Assembly: GCA_018417955.1 (NCBI GenBank)
Contig: JACTVC010000028.1
Span: 558,001-622,000, forward strand
Reading direction: 5' to 3'
Origin: Laccaria trichodermophora
Taxonomy: Eukaryota > Basidiomycota > Agaricomycetes > Agaricales > Hydnangiaceae
DNA length: 64,000 nucleotides
Below are positions 32,560 through 44,257 of the stretch, piece after piece. Every line of letters starts with the position of its first letter. The stretch's first letter is position 1. The position numbers were made by a program, and so were the translations under genes. Below the pieces are notes generated by a model. It was not told where the DNA came from and searched no databases. It was given only the letters and a program-made list of their open reading frames with translations.

Positions 32560-33345
32560 CAACTGCAGACGTTGGGGTTAGGACGTGACTTTGGCCTCTC
32601 GACTTTAGCTGCTGATTCCTTCGTCCACATCCACACCCTCCCCGTCTATCCGTGATTTGCTACGCCCCCTAATTGCCCCAAGGAAGCGCCCAAGCAAAAC
32701 ACAACTTGGTGAACGTCCGACACGTCATTTCCCTCGCCACGTCGGAGAAGCAAGACACCTTAACTTGGAGTACGTGAGGGTTTTGTGACTCCCCAGTTGA
32801 TGTCGGTGCTGCAAAGATGACTGCCACTTGTTTATGGCTTGAGGAATCAATGAGGAATTTGGTCGAGGCTCGGATGGGATGAGTTGACAGGTGTGTTTTT
32901 AGTGATTCAAAACGGTGCTTCTGCCTACTTAGATGGACGACCGGTCAGTCTTAGTTCTTCACAAATCGGCACGTCACCACAATCCGGTCGCTTTTGACGC
33001 GATTCGTGAACATCCTCGTCACGCGCAACATAGACACATTCCAGGGCGGTATTCCTCCATCCCCTTCTCCTCAATCTACCCTTCCTCGGACCTCGAAGTA
33101 ACGGTGCCCCTCCGCATCCCTCTCCTCGTGCCTTCAATAATCAGCCTACCCACCAACGGCATATTCAGCACCACCGGACTGAAGGATTTGGCGGACGCGC
33201 TCCCCGGCGTGGAGTCGGAATGGACGCCCTGTATTGCTGGAGTAAACGATTCCTACATTCTCCTCAACGATTTTTCTCCATTTTTCCACAACTACGTTGC
33301 TCCCTTCCTTCAACAACGGCCCAAGCTCGTTCGTTCGTGCTAGGG
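32560..33345 (+). repeat. Inverted repeat arm 2 (partner 25380-25960)
   Basis: Diverged inverted copy of the 25 kb segment. A + strand frame here (about 32933-33343) reads VAFDAIREHPRHAQ and DLADALPGVESEWTPC. The partner reads the same module on the minus strand. The shared reading frame hints that the module once coded for a protein, which I do not recognise. Confidence 0.6.
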
Positions 33346-33640
33346 CTTTATTCTTGAATATTCGCAGGCTTCGGAGGACGCAGAATGGGAGAGCCGGGCT
33401 CGTAATCGACCTCGTCGAATTCCTCACTACCGCTCTTCAGCAGCGAGCTCAAGGCCACCGGAACCGTATCTCCCCCCTGTTGTGTAGGTTGGCGTCGTGT
33501 TGGTTATACACTTGGAGGAATGTAGCAGTTTATTTGGAGTTGGCCGAGATGTGCGAGGACAAGGAAATCTATATCCACGACACCATGCATAAAACGAGCA
33601 TGCAATGCTTTCTTATGGGATCATATCCCTAATGCATTTT
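33346..33640. other. Spacer, no gene seen
   Basis: Only short open stretches without motifs. Confidence 0.3.
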
Positions 33641-33739
33641 CCCCGCACTCTTTTCTGAGTCCTGACTTCGATGAAATCATGGACCTCTGACGACTCATCC
33701 TCACGAGACGTGCTCTTCTATCATCTCCGAGTCTCTATT

Positions 33740-34165
33740 ACTTTTTAAAGCCTGTAGCCTGTAAAGTCGGCCCATTCGCCAATGAAGGCTTACAAGGGAA
33801 TCATCACATGCACTTCAGACGAACACTAAAGAAAGGACAGATCAAATTGAATGTGAGATATTATGTGCGCCCACCCATTCCGCATAGACCTCGGCGGCTT
33901 CAATCTGTTTTCTCGTCCTCACATCGTACCCGCGCGCGCGATACCATCTTCCGCGACGGGTTTTTACGCATTCAATGCAGCGGACTTCCTCCCTTTTTCT
34001 GGAGCAAACTTGGTTTGTTCAACGCACTACGCGCAAGCTTGGCCCAAGCTCACAGAGTTTGTTCGCTCGCTTAATCTTGGGTGTTTGTCGTTTCTTTGCC
34101 GATACCTAAGCCCAGCTCAATCCATTTTCGGTCTCTTCTCCTTCAGCTTGAACACTCTTTAGTTG
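33740..34165 (+). repeat. Dispersed repeat R1, copy 2
   Basis: Shares AAGCCTGTAGC, GTCGGCCCATTCG, CATCACATG and GCATAGACCTCGGC landmarks with 42450-42760, where it also lies just beyond the 3' end of a WD40-like gene. It may be part of the duplicated WD unit. Confidence 0.6.
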
Positions 34166-34222
34166 TTCGAATAAACTACAAATGGAGTAACAAAAAGTCT
34201 TTTCATCGAGGCAGACATCCTA

Positions 34223-35520
34223 CTACCCCCCGATCCACCATTTGGTACCATGCTCATTTTTCCACAGGTCCCACTCGTAGAGTCTTCTGCCAAGTTTAAC
34301 ACACAAAGTTTCCCCGCTTGGATCGAAGAAAAGCGCTCCCACTCCTATGTACGATTCATAATGATGGAGATCTTCTACGTATAAGGGAAGAATTTCTTCT
34401 GTCTCAAATGACGTCGCATCAATCACATGAATGATTTCTCTCTTGAAGTTGTAATGATCGCGCTAGTAAGAATCCAGACCACCTATTGAGAGGCAGGGAT
34501 ATCAGAATGTGAACATCAGACATACCTCCACAAATACCAGAACTTCTTTTCCTAATTTTCCATTGCTGAATTGAAGATGTTGTACATTTTGAGGATTCTC
34601 GGACTTGGAAACTCCCCAAAATGTCTTTAAAGGAACCTTGGCTCTCCGAATATCCCAAACAGACACGCCGCCGAAACTCATAGCCACAGCAAACTTGGAC
34701 CCATCGGCAGAAAATGCAAGTTTTGGTGCGAAGGGATAAGAAAATGCATCTGGGTCCCTGAGAATGGGAATAGAAATGCGAGAAACAAAGGAAAAGTTTA
34801 TATTGTTTGTGCCACCAGAATTTGAATAGTGAATGTCAATCGTTTCATTGTCTCGTTCCTTATCCGAATCGGCGTTTAGGAGAATGCGCTTATCAGGGGA
34901 TAATATGACTTGGAGAACACATTAGAGTAGGTTCAACACAACTGCATGAAAATTTCAGACAAACCGAGACTATTAATGAGCCCCAACCTCAGCTTTGGAT
35001 CAAAATCCATCCTCCCGGACTCCATGAGAGGAAAAAAATTCGAGGTCTCAGTGTCAGTAGTAGGGATGTCAAACAGCTTCCAATGGTCGTCAAACCACAC
35101 CCCAAAAGTTATTCCCAATGCATTTTTGGTGGATTTTATGAGCTCCAAAGGAAAAATATTGGAGTGACCATCAATGCTACCGTTGAAAGACCACAGAATG
35201 GGACCAACACGATGATCGGAGCAGATTCTGTGGATGAATAGGTGTAGATAGAATCCATCCATGGAGTAGTACTTTGCGATTAGTAGGATCCGATTGCCTT
35301 TGATGGGGATGAACTGCATTTGTTGTAAACGCCGCGACAGATGGTTTGGGACAATGATTCGTGGCTTGAAGGCATAGTGAGTTGTATACGACTTTCTCAA
35401 AGAGTGGCATGTGAATTGACCTCATGTTTTCCAGAGGAATGGATGTTGTGCTCGCATATCATATTGTCCCGGATATAATAAATGATTCCCTTTCGAAGAG
35501 GACAATGAACGCCGTAAATT
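34223..35520 (-). CDS. WD40-like protein, family member WD3
   Basis: Multi-exon gene on the minus strand. The 5' exon (about 35520-35425) reads VHCPLRKGIIYYIRDNMICE. The next (about 35315-34960) has PIKGNRILLIAKYY, HRVGPILWSFNGS, NALGITFGVWFDDHWKLFDI and PLMESGRMDFDPKL. The third (about 34915-34528) has ILSPDKRILLNAD, then the blade AFSADGSKFAVAMSFGGVSV and WDIRRAKVPLKTF. The last (about 34443-34223) has VIDATSFETEEILP, GALFFDPSGETL and YEWDLWKNEHGTKWWIGG. The two blades ending VWDIR and YEWDL are WD40-like. Function unknown; the start and exact splice sites are unresolved. No internal stop was noticed in the exons read. It is one of six family members or fragments in this window. Confidence 0.65.
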
Positions 35521-36087
35521 CGAAACTTTTCGTCATTTGTGGATCTGTTGAAGGTGAATGGTGTTCACTAAACTTAGATACATATACAGAGGATTCTCAC
35601 AAGTTGTGGTCAACGACGATGGTCTTTCTTGGAATCCTTGACTTTAGCAACGGTGAAGGCGGTTCATCCATTGATGGCTGGTGCCAAGGAACAGTATAAG
35701 CGCGCACTAGGCTGAGCGAGCTTGTCGGAGTCGGAAGTTAAATTTGAACTTTGAATTTGAAGACTTGAAAGTTTGAACTTCCAACTCAACTCAAAACTCG
35801 ACCTTTCTGCGGCCCACTGGCGGTATGCTGAACGAAACTTCCTCCAAATAATTGGCTGGATTTGAAGCCTGAGGACTCAGTACTCATCGATTACGCTTCA
35901 AGTTGTCAATAATGTTATGTAATGACGTGAATACTCCGGCAAGCGCCCACAGCCAACACAACTTGAAACTGTGCTATCACTCTAGATCTGGAATTTTCTA
36001 TTGAGTGTCAGTAGGGCCATGTGGTTCTGGTAACTTTGCAAAAGAAATCAACTTCAGACAGCAAAATCAGACTGACACGGGACCTAG
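35521..36087. other. Upstream region of WD3
   Basis: Contains a TATA-like GTATAAGCGCG near 35695 followed by a segment (35700-35870) resembling 53370-53590: shared are GCGAGCTTGTCGGAGTC versus GAGCTTATCGGAGTC, GGCCCACTGGCGGTATGCT versus GGCCCACTGGTCGTATGCT, and AATTGGCTGGATTTGAA versus AAATGGCTGAATTTGAA. This looks like a conserved upstream region of the family. Confidence 0.5.
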
Positions 36088-36170
36088 ATCTCTGTCTGGG
36101 AGTCGAACCCAGCTTTCGCGCGTGTGTTCTGGAAGCAGGTTCGTACCTCGACCAACACACCAACAGAGAT
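36088..36170 (-). repeat. tRNA-like repeat, copy 5
   Basis: Compact (83 nt), with acceptor ATCTCTG/CAGAGAT and a perfect T-arm CTGGG TTCGACT CCCAG. The D and anticodon regions are not canonical, so it is not called a functional tRNA. Confidence 0.6.
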
Positions 36171-36456
36171 GTTCAGCCCCAAACCATAAATGGCACCCAC
36201 ATATGCAGTCTCTACCCGAATAGAGAATAAAGCAAGAAAAAAGGTAGAGGGATCGCAATGGAATATACTCAAATTGTATTTACCCGCACAGCGCAATCGT
36301 AATTATTCTTCGTTCAGGTTCGCAGCAACACACTACGTCGCTAATAAATTCATCAGCTAGCACAGCGGCTAAAACATCGAAAACAAAAATTCACACACCA
36401 GTCTACCAGATCGTAGGAAAGAACGCCAGTCGCACAACTTGAGTCTTACTTGTCAC

Positions 36457-36556
36457 GATCTGCCTGGGAGTCAAACCCAGCTTCCGCACGTAGGTGAGCA
36501 TGCCCCCCTTCGGCATTATAAGCGCATGTATTCACCTGTAGTATACGAACACAGAC
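36457..36556 (-). repeat. tRNA-like repeat, copy 6
   Basis: Diverged: T-arm GCTGGGTTTGACTCCCAG and D-like GTATACTACAGGTGAATAC. Confidence 0.55.
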
Positions 36557-36954
36557 GCTTGACCTTCGAGCGTGAATTTAATCCATGTATAAGGACGCCT
36601 AGGAGCTTTCATTCGAGTGGTTAATTTAGTAACGATATACGGAGGAGTAGATTGAAGTACACTCAACCATTCGTTTGTCGTAGGTGACGCTGGCACGGAG
36701 GGACACTGTCATCATCCAAAGTAATGTGATTTGCGTGATATACTAGTCGTTCAGGATAGTCTACTCAGAATCCCAAGGGAGTTGAAAGACGGCGCCATTC
36801 CACATGTCGCATAGCGCAAGTCATTTATCAGGACCTTGAAGTAGAAAAGTACCATCAATCAGCTTGACCAGCTTAACATCAAAAAAGACAAAAAAAAGAT
36901 CTGCAGGCAACGTCGTAAAAGAAATAGCCGTCGTGCAGATTTAGTCCTCAAATT

Positions 36955-37040
36955 TCTGTCTGGGAGTCGAACCCAGCTTGCGGATTCCTTTCAAATCAAC
37001 ATACAGATGCGTGTATTCACCAGCATACGATACTAGAGAA
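36955..37040 (-). repeat. tRNA-like repeat, copy 7
   Basis: Counterpart of 28464-28546, with T-arm GCTGGGTTCGACTCCCAG. Confidence 0.65.
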
Positions 37041-37544
37041 GCTTGAGTATAACGCGTCGGATTCGCCCATGTACGACGAAGGGATTTTAAATGGTGGGTA
37101 GTTCAGAGATGATGCAAGGGGATCGGAGTGAGTGAAGAAATACTATACTATATATCCTCCGTTCGCTTTCACGCGTTGAACGCGATGCCAGCGCGGAAAG
37201 TTGAGTGGGCATTAGACACGCATTTAGTTGCCACGATAAACGTGAGAGTGCGATTGTTATACGAGAATAGTAACGGGAATGCTGTGAAGTTCGTAACGAA
37301 AACTTTATCTCTATGAATGAGACCCATATATGACGGCGTACTATAGCACCAAGGAGAAGCGAATCCGTGGACACCATTTGTCCATCCAAGTTTTTCTATT
37401 TTGCATTGGGCGTGCGACAGAATTGGAACCCTGAAGTGGAAAGAGTTTTTTTTTCTGCACTGGCCCGTAGCCCAAGTATCAGGCGGTCGTCGTCGAATGG
37501 CCTAGTTCATGTTGTGAAAAAGTTAGATATGGATGATTGAGACT

Positions 37545-37607
37545 TTATCTGGGAGTCGAACCCAGCATCCCTAATATCAGCCCGATGACTGATATTCGAC
37601 AGAGGAG
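37545..37607 (-). repeat. tRNA-like repeat, copy 8 (shortened)
   Basis: Counterpart of 29067-29145. The T-arm is intact; the middle is deleted relative to its partner. Confidence 0.55.
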
Positions 37608-37985
37608 CTTGACGAGTATCGCCCATATCCTCAGATGATGCGTTCCTAATGGGGTTGGTCAAGCAGATAGGAAAGGGTAGTCAATCGATACGTACCATTT
37701 GCCCACTCAGGATTTCTATAATACATGGAACACAACACTAGCAACAAGAGGTACCGGTAAACCTTGTCCAACGCATCGCCGATACAATGAACGACCTGTC
37801 AACCTGTGGAGTCTTCGAGTTGTCGATGAGATAGCACACTTACCGACAGAAGGAGGACGTAGGGAGCCAAAGCTCGAAACTAAAGGAGCCCATCCAGCAG
37901 TAGATCTACCTAAAGTAACAAAGACGGTGGGTTAAAGACAATCTAGATCACATTTTGAAAAAAAAATAAATGAGAAACCATGCTG

Positions 37986-38100
37986 ATCTCTCTGTCTAGG
38001 AGTCGAACCCAGCTTTTGCGCATATAATTATCCAGACCTGCCTGGGAATGGCAAGCGTATGTGCTAAGTAACTGGTACACGAACAGAGATCTTGACAGCA
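37986..38100 (-). repeat. tRNA-like repeat, copy 9
   Basis: Counterpart of 29461-29562, with ATCTCTGT/ACAGAGAT-type ends. Confidence 0.65.
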
Positions 38101-39099
38101 ATTCGTGAGTATCGTCTATGTGAGACGACGCGCTTTCATTCGGATATCGCAGGGTAGGAGTAGATCGACGCACCACTCTTGCTCCGTCCAACCGAGTTTT
38201 TGAACTTAGACACGTGCAAAGCTCGACGTTATTGATAAATCATCCAGAGATGCCATTCTGGCACATCACGCAGCCGTGATAGATGTGAAAACGCGTCGTT
38301 GACTGTGATGCGTAGTAAATCCGCTCAAAGCTCTCATGGCTGCTTCAATCTGCCACAACATTAACTCAAAAGAAAATGGACCGGCAAAGAACGCACCGTC
38401 AAAAGCTACACGTATGCCCCATTCGATCTTACTATTGACGATGCAAAGCTACCTCACGACGATAAGCGGTGAACAGGTAACGGAGACGTGTAAACCCACC
38501 TAATGCTCCGGCAATTGATGGCTTGCTCTACTGCCTTTCCTTGAGATCTGTACTCAGTCGAGATACCACGTCATTCAGGGATAAAACAAACGAAGCAGGA
38601 GTCACACCTTCGGGGAATCATGCCTCTCAATGGCTTGATGAGAATAATGTCCATGCTGGCTTGGATCGTAGTGTTTGATTGAGCGAACAGAATCAGAATC
38701 TGGTATCTGGGAAGGTCTGTTGGTGCGATGATTCAATGATCTCGCATTTAAATGATTAAGCACAAGCACCTGTTAGGGCCGTGTTATCCTATATCCGGTA
38801 ATTTTCGTAGCTTTTCATCCCAAGGAAGACCGATGACAATGTTGAAGGTTGGGGCTGCACGTCGTGGTCGCGGTCGAAGCAAGCGTTGGGATCTGTGTCG
38901 GACTTTGTATCTGGCACTTTTTTGAACTTGACGCGTACTTCTACCAAAGGCCAACACACGCGTAACGACATTGGAACTACTCTCCGCGACTCATTAGAAG
39001 CGAGGAAAGGCCTCAACATGCGATCCTCCTCATTTCGTGTTTACAGGCCTCCGTGTGGGGATGAGACTCCGAGAGGAGGCCTCTTGTAATGTCACCCCA

Positions 39100-39740
39100 C
39101 CCGATGGATCATTTATCCCATGCCCCATCCTCTCTCCCGCCCCCTCTTCCCGCCCAGGAGCCTCAGCATTCTTCACCCATCAATTTTTTTTTACGCTAAA
39201 TGGCCATCCGCGATTTGCGGTTTGTGCGTGAGGACATTCGTTGGCACTTTCGCGCAGACCTTGACGACCAGTGGGGATGGGCAGGGGCGTTAACCGTGGA
39301 CACGAGAGGGTGAGGTGAGCGCTTTTGGAGGGAGGATGTGTAGAGGGTGTTGAGGCCGACGACTCAGGAAGACGGCTGTGGAGGAGATCGGCGCAATGGA
39401 CGATGAGGGTAGGGGGCTTTGCAGATGGCTACGGGGTCCTCTGTGATGCCCATCCTTCCCTTGCAGCGGGAGTCGATCTGATGCCGCCTGTGCTGGCCTC
39501 TCAAACCTCTTGAGCACGTCGTGAAAGAGAATGTCTAATCAACCCACCTACTCCCCCTTCGCAATCCCAGCCACGTCATCCTCCCTCTCTCCTCACCCTC
39601 CTTACACGCTAAATTTTCAGAACACTTCACACGTTGCCACGTCGTCTTGAAATCATTGACCTGATCCCCTTCTCCAACGATCACCCGCCGGGAAACTATA
39701 TGCAAGGTATCGAGCTCAATCGAGGCAACCCATTCAATCT
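39100..39740 (+). repeat. Dispersed repeat R2, copy 1
   Basis: Shares in order GGAGCCTCAGCAT, GCGGTTTGTGCGTGAGGAC, GACGACCAGTGGGGA, TTTGGAGGGAGGATGTGTAG, CCTTGCAGCGGGAGTCGATC and the protein-like NYMQGIELNRGNP with copies at 56800-57620 and 61230-62265. Confidence 0.65.
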
Positions 39741-40508
39741 TTGCTCACCCCACATCTCATCCGCCCTGCCTTTCATTGTCGACGATGTGTGCGTTGAGAG
39801 GTACTTGGGTGCAGATGTTGGAGTTAAAGCAGTGCTTTTGCACATCATGACTTTGAAGTTTGGCCGACCCGACTCTTCCATCCTCAATGACAACTCTGTA
39901 TCCAATTGCTACGCGCTTCAACACCTTATCCCCCGCCGTGCTCTCTCGTCGACGCAGACAACTCGACCTGGGGTACCCGTATGTTTTTACTCGGTCGACA
40001 TCATCGGCCCTGTACGAATGAACGAATTCACAGGCATAGGAGGATGCTCGCTCACTTTACTAGGTCACTTGGATGCACACCGTCTTTCGTACTCGCGCGT
40101 AGGAGTCGTACTTGATATTCCACACCTTACACTCTACCCCTTGCTTGCCAAAACGACTTGATGACTATATCCCAGATCAGGACTTTGTGGACTCGATGAC
40201 CTCCGTAGAGACGATTTTGGGGGAGCTTACTCTGCTTGCATCACTTGTCTAGGCAGACTATGCGTCAGAGAAAAGCTGAGAATCAGTCCATAAGGAAGAG
40301 CGCTGTGCGCCGAGGCTTGTCCGTAAAATATCACTGTTTTTTGACTACTGCATCATGGCTTAACTTTCCACGCTGGCATCGTGTTCGACGCGTGAAAAAA
40401 CGGGCATATAGTACAGTACGCTTTCATTCATTCCCCCTTTCATCATCACTAACCTACCCTTTAAGCCTTCACGTACATGGGCATATTTGACACGTCACAC
40501 ACAAGCTT
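39741..40508. other. Spacer with unassigned open frame
   Basis: An open + strand frame runs to 40161 but has no early ATG and no known motif. The remainder holds nothing recognised. Confidence 0.3.
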
Positions 40509-40602
40509 CTCTGTTTGTATACCGGTGTACACATGCTCCTGTACATTGATTGGAAAGGGGCCAAACTCAACCACGCAAGCTGGGTTCGAATCCCAGACAG
40601 AG
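40509..40602 (+). repeat. tRNA-like repeat, copy 10
   Basis: + strand copy with CTCTGT/ACAGAG ends and T-arm GCTGGGTTCGAATCCCAG, the B-box variant closest to a normal tRNA. Confidence 0.65.
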
Positions 40603-40989
40603 ATTGGGCATGGCAAGAGTTTGTACATTAAATCAATTTTTTATTTATCTTGAAGAGTCGTCAAGCTGATGTTACTTCTCTATCTCAACTTCCAAGATCT
40701 TGATAAATGATTTGAGCTATGGATTTCAGATTGGCAGGGATGGACTTTTGTTGGAGAGTCAGGGATTGTTCTGGGGGTATTCTAGGGAGAGTGAATGCGA
40801 AGCTTTGAGGTGGAGGATGAAGGTCACGGGGTCTTTGTGTTGACATTCCGCCCTATTGAGCGCTTATCGTGGCACATCGTTCCTTCTTTACTCTTATCGA
40901 TGGGCGAGTGCGACTCCAGATTCCTGAAGTCAAGGTCACCCAGAATAACAAATCTTGTTAATGATGATAATTAGTAAGAACTTTTCTAA
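40603..40989. other. Spacer upstream of WD4
   Basis: No recognisable gene. It presumably holds the promoter of the WD40-like gene to its right. Confidence 0.3.
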
Positions 40990-42387
40990 CTTAGATGTCA
41001 AACAGCTTTACCCCACTGCAAGTCGACCATGTAGCCCTTTAAACATCGAAAACATTCAATGTCCTTTTCGAAAGGGAGTCATTTATTATTCCCGGGGACG
41101 TACGATATTTGAGCACAATATTGATCGCTCTAGTAAGCACGAGGTATACTTCCATGCTTCCCACCGGACTTGAAGATGATGCTGTGACCTCTAGCCACGA
41201 ATTCTTGGAAGCATCCAAAGCTGGCCACCATATGAAGTAAATGCTTTGAGGTTCAGACTCATTCCAATTGAACGGAATAGGGTTCTACTCATGAGACTAC
41301 ACCGCTGGCTCCCGCCCCCCATGAAATGGCCTAGCAACAAGGAACAGCCTGGCGACGAGGAATGGTCTACCGCCGATGATGAATGGCCCAGCGACGAGGA
41401 ACCGCCTTACGAATTAACACACTTCGAACTTTCAATTCACAAATTCTGTCACTACCGTGTTGGCCCTGCTCTGTGGACCTACCACGGGGACTCCGATAGA
41501 GCAGATCTCATGATCAATGACTTAAAGTCATTGAAATCTCCGATGGATATTTTGGGCGCTACATTTGACAATTACTGCATAGCTCAGATAAAGCTATTTG
41601 TGGAATTTGGTGAGGACCGTTATCGTGACCAAGTTCCGATTGATGAGGATGAGCTACCTCAATTGCGTAGCGGGAGGGACCTGGGTTGGTAGTAAATCTC
41701 CTGGGAATATTAGTCTCCAAAATTTAACACATCCATTCAAAGGTGACTTTGCATGTTCTCCCAATGGGCAGATTCTCGTGGTGAGACTTCCTGACGAAGA
41801 CGAGGAAGCAATTGCGATGTTACACTCCGACTCAACAAATACGGGATTTAATCTGGTTACCCAGGTGCCAATTCCCAACTTCACTGGACCATACCCTGTC
41901 GTATTCCCTCTCCCACCGCCTGCATTTTCTGCTGATGGCTCAAAGTTCGCTGTTGCTGCAAAGGATGGCACGGTGTCTGTTTGGGATGTTCGAAATAAAA
42001 TCCCCTTCGTGGTAAAAGAGCCTGATCGCAGTGAGGATGATGGGGTTTCTCTGCAATTTAGTAGTGGATCTCTCGGAAGAGAAGTTTTGGCATTCGTAGG
42101 GGTAAGTCAACATTGCTTTGGCATTATTTTCTTCATGCTGATTAAATTAATGGTAGGGCAGAGGTGATAGTGCTACCCTTATTCATCTCATTGACCCAAG
42201 ATCATTTGAGATCGAGGAGACACTCGACGTAGCTCAAAGTGACCCATTACTATTATTGCTAGGTGCACTTTTCTTCGATCCGAATGGTGAAGCGATGTAT
42301 GTTGAGGGGAATGGAAGACTTTACAAATGGAACCTACGGGAAAGAGAGGGTCCAGAGTGGTGGCTTGGTGAGGGGTACGACGCCTAA
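40990..42387 (+). CDS. WD40-like protein, family member WD4
   Basis: Same exon order as WD3. The 5' exon (about 41040-41140) has IQCPFRKGVIYYSRGRTIFE. The second (about 41245-41690) has RLIPIERNRVLLMRLHR, an acidic insert (WPSNKEQPGDEEWSTADDEW), HYRVGPALWTYHGD and LFVEFGEDRY. The third (about 41742-42101) has FACSPNGQILVVRL, the blade AFSADGSKFAVAAKDGTVSV and WDVRNKIPF. The last (about 42159-42387) has LIHLIDPRSFEIEETLDV, GALFFDPNGEAMY, YKWNLREREGPEWWLGEGY. The acidic insert is unique to this copy. Start and first splice sites are unresolved. It converges on WD5, 441 bp away. Confidence 0.65.
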
Positions 42388-42429
42388 ATTGGAAGTTACC
42401 ACTGTGCAATAACACGGACGTGTGGCAAC

Positions 42430-42760
42430 TTGCCAAGTCTGTGTTACTCCTTAAAGCCTGTAGCGTACTTACTATAAAGTCAGCCATTCGTCAATCAAGG
42501 CTGCAGGGACTTACAAAGAAATCACCACATGGATTTTAGACGAACGGCGAAGACACCCTTTTTCCTGCATAGACTTCGGCAGTCTCAGGCTCAGCCTGTC
42601 TTCTCGTGCCCGTAACGTACCAGCACCTGCAATACCATTCTCTGCAACCGGATTTTACACATCTAACTGAGCGGGCTTAAGCCCAGCTTAATCCAACTTC
42701 AGTCTCTTCTGAATCTCCTTCACGCTTTTCTTGCCTGAACGCTGGTTATTTATATGAATG
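42430..42760 (+). repeat. Dispersed repeat R1, copy 3
   Basis: Lies between the 3' ends of WD4 and WD5 and resembles 33740-34165 in the same direction. Confidence 0.55.
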
Positions 42761-42828
42761 AACTAAGTGAAAGGATACTAAATATCAAGTGTGGCGTAAT
42801 ATAAATTATTCATGTTGAGGCAGACATA

Positions 42829-44115
42829 CTACTCCCCAATCCACCATTCCGGACCAGGCTCATTTCTCCGCAGGTCCCACTCATAGAGTGTTCCGCCATG
42901 TTCGGCGTACAGAGTCCCCCCGCTTGGATCGAAGAAAAGCGCACCCATACGTATGTACCGTCCACGTTCTTCGAACCATTTTAACTTTAAGAGAAGAGTT
43001 TCTTCCATCTCAAACGATGTTGCATCGATCACATGAATGATTGCGAAAGGGGAGAAATTATCGCGCTAAGGATTCAGAAGAGGTAGGAATAGATATCAGA
43101 TTATGAATATCAGACGTACCTCTACAAATACCAAAGCCTCTTTTCCTAATTTTCCCCTACTGAATTGGAGATATTCTACATCCAGGCGACGATAGTCAGA
43201 CTTAGGGACTTTCATGAATGTCTTTAAAGGAATTTTGCTTCGGATGTCCCAAACGGACACCCTTCCGGGATTCATAGCCATAGCAAACTTGAGCCCATCA
43301 GCAGAAAATGCAAGTACTGGTGCCTGCAGAATAGGAGATCTTTTTGAGAGCCTGGGAACTGGAATAGACAAGCGGGAGACGAAGGAAAAGTTCATGTTGT
43401 TTGCGCCGCCAGAATCCAAAAAGTGAATGTCAATCGTTTCATTGTGTCGTCCTCCCTCAAAATCCACATTTAGGAGAATGTGCCTGTCGGGGGATAGCAT
43501 GACTTGGAGAACACATTAGAGCAGGTTCAACACATGGAAATTTCGAACAAACCGGGACTATTCTCCCACTTCGACTTGAGCTTCAAATCAAAATCTATTC
43601 TCCCGGACTCAATTAGAGGAAATTTATCCAGGGCGTCAATGTCAGTAGTAGTAGAGATGTCGAACAGCTTCCAATGGTTGTCAAACGGCACCCCAAAAGT
43701 AATTCCCAACGCATTTTCGGTGGATTTTATCACCTCTAAATCATTAGTATCGAAGTGATCATCAACGCTACCGTTGAAAGACCACAAAGCAGGACCAACG
43801 CGGTGATCAGAGCGGATTTCATGGATCGATAGGTGTAGATAGGGGAACCTGAAAGTTTCCTTTCCGAAGTACTTTGCGAATAGTAGGATCCGATTGCCTT
43901 TGATGGGGAAGAAAAAAATGTCTACTAAATCCCGCGATGGATGTTTCGGGACAATGATTCATGGCTTGAAGGCAAAGTGAGTTGTATACGACGTTCTCAA
44001 TAAGCGGGATGCGAATCAACCTCATGTTTTCCGGAGGAATGGATGTTGTGCTCCAATATCACATCGTCCCAGATATAATAAATGATTCCCTTTCGAAGAG
44101 GACAATGAAGGCCTT
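42829..44115 (-). CDS. WD40-like protein, family member WD5
   Basis: Exons in family order. The 5' part is near 44115-43960 (the CPLRKG-type exon is degraded or hard to define). The second (about 43930-43530) has FFFPIKGNRILLFAKYFG, DHRVGPALWSFNGSVDD, NALGITFGVPFDNHWKLFDI, FPLIESGRIDFDLKL. The third (43500-about 43121) has MLSPDRHILLNVDFEGG, blade AFSADGLKFAMAMNPGRVSV and WDIRSKIPLKTF. The last (about 43045-42829) has VIDATSFEMEETL, GALFFDPSGGTLYAEH and YEWDLRRNEPGPEWWIGE. Coding exons are open. Its upstream region is cut by the LTR retrotransposon at 44382, about 270 bp from the apparent 5' end, which may silence it. Confidence 0.62.
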
Positions 44116-44257
44116 TAAGTTGAGGAGGTTCGTAGCCTGTGAATCTGCAAGGTGAAAGATGGGTATTCAAAATTCAGGATATGTGTATACAAACATGCTC
44201 ACAAGTACAAGTTGGAGTCAACGATGGTGGTCTTTTTGGGAATTCTTGACTTCAACA

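Larger units (their letters stand above)
36808..39095 (+). repeat. Direct duplication, copy B
   Basis: Matches 28325-30405 plus 32196-32300 in the same direction but lacks the LINE, so it preserves the empty target site (GCGTAACGACATTGG, about 38959). It contains three tRNA-like repeats at the same relative positions as in copy A. Small indels and substitutions are frequent, so the duplication is older than the LINE. Confidence 0.85.

Noticed and set aside
33808..34162. Open frames reading FRIDLGGFNLFSRPHIVPA
   Set aside because: Part of dispersed repeat R1, which is also found in inverse and degraded form; coding status unsupported.
36088..36170. Possible functional tRNA gene
   Set aside because: Acceptor and T-arm pair well, but no convincing D-stem or 7-nt anticodon loop can be drawn. 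It belongs to a variable repeat family.
39634..40161. 175-codon open frame
   Set aside because: No early ATG and no recognised motif. Its first part belongs to repeat R2, so it is not called a gene.
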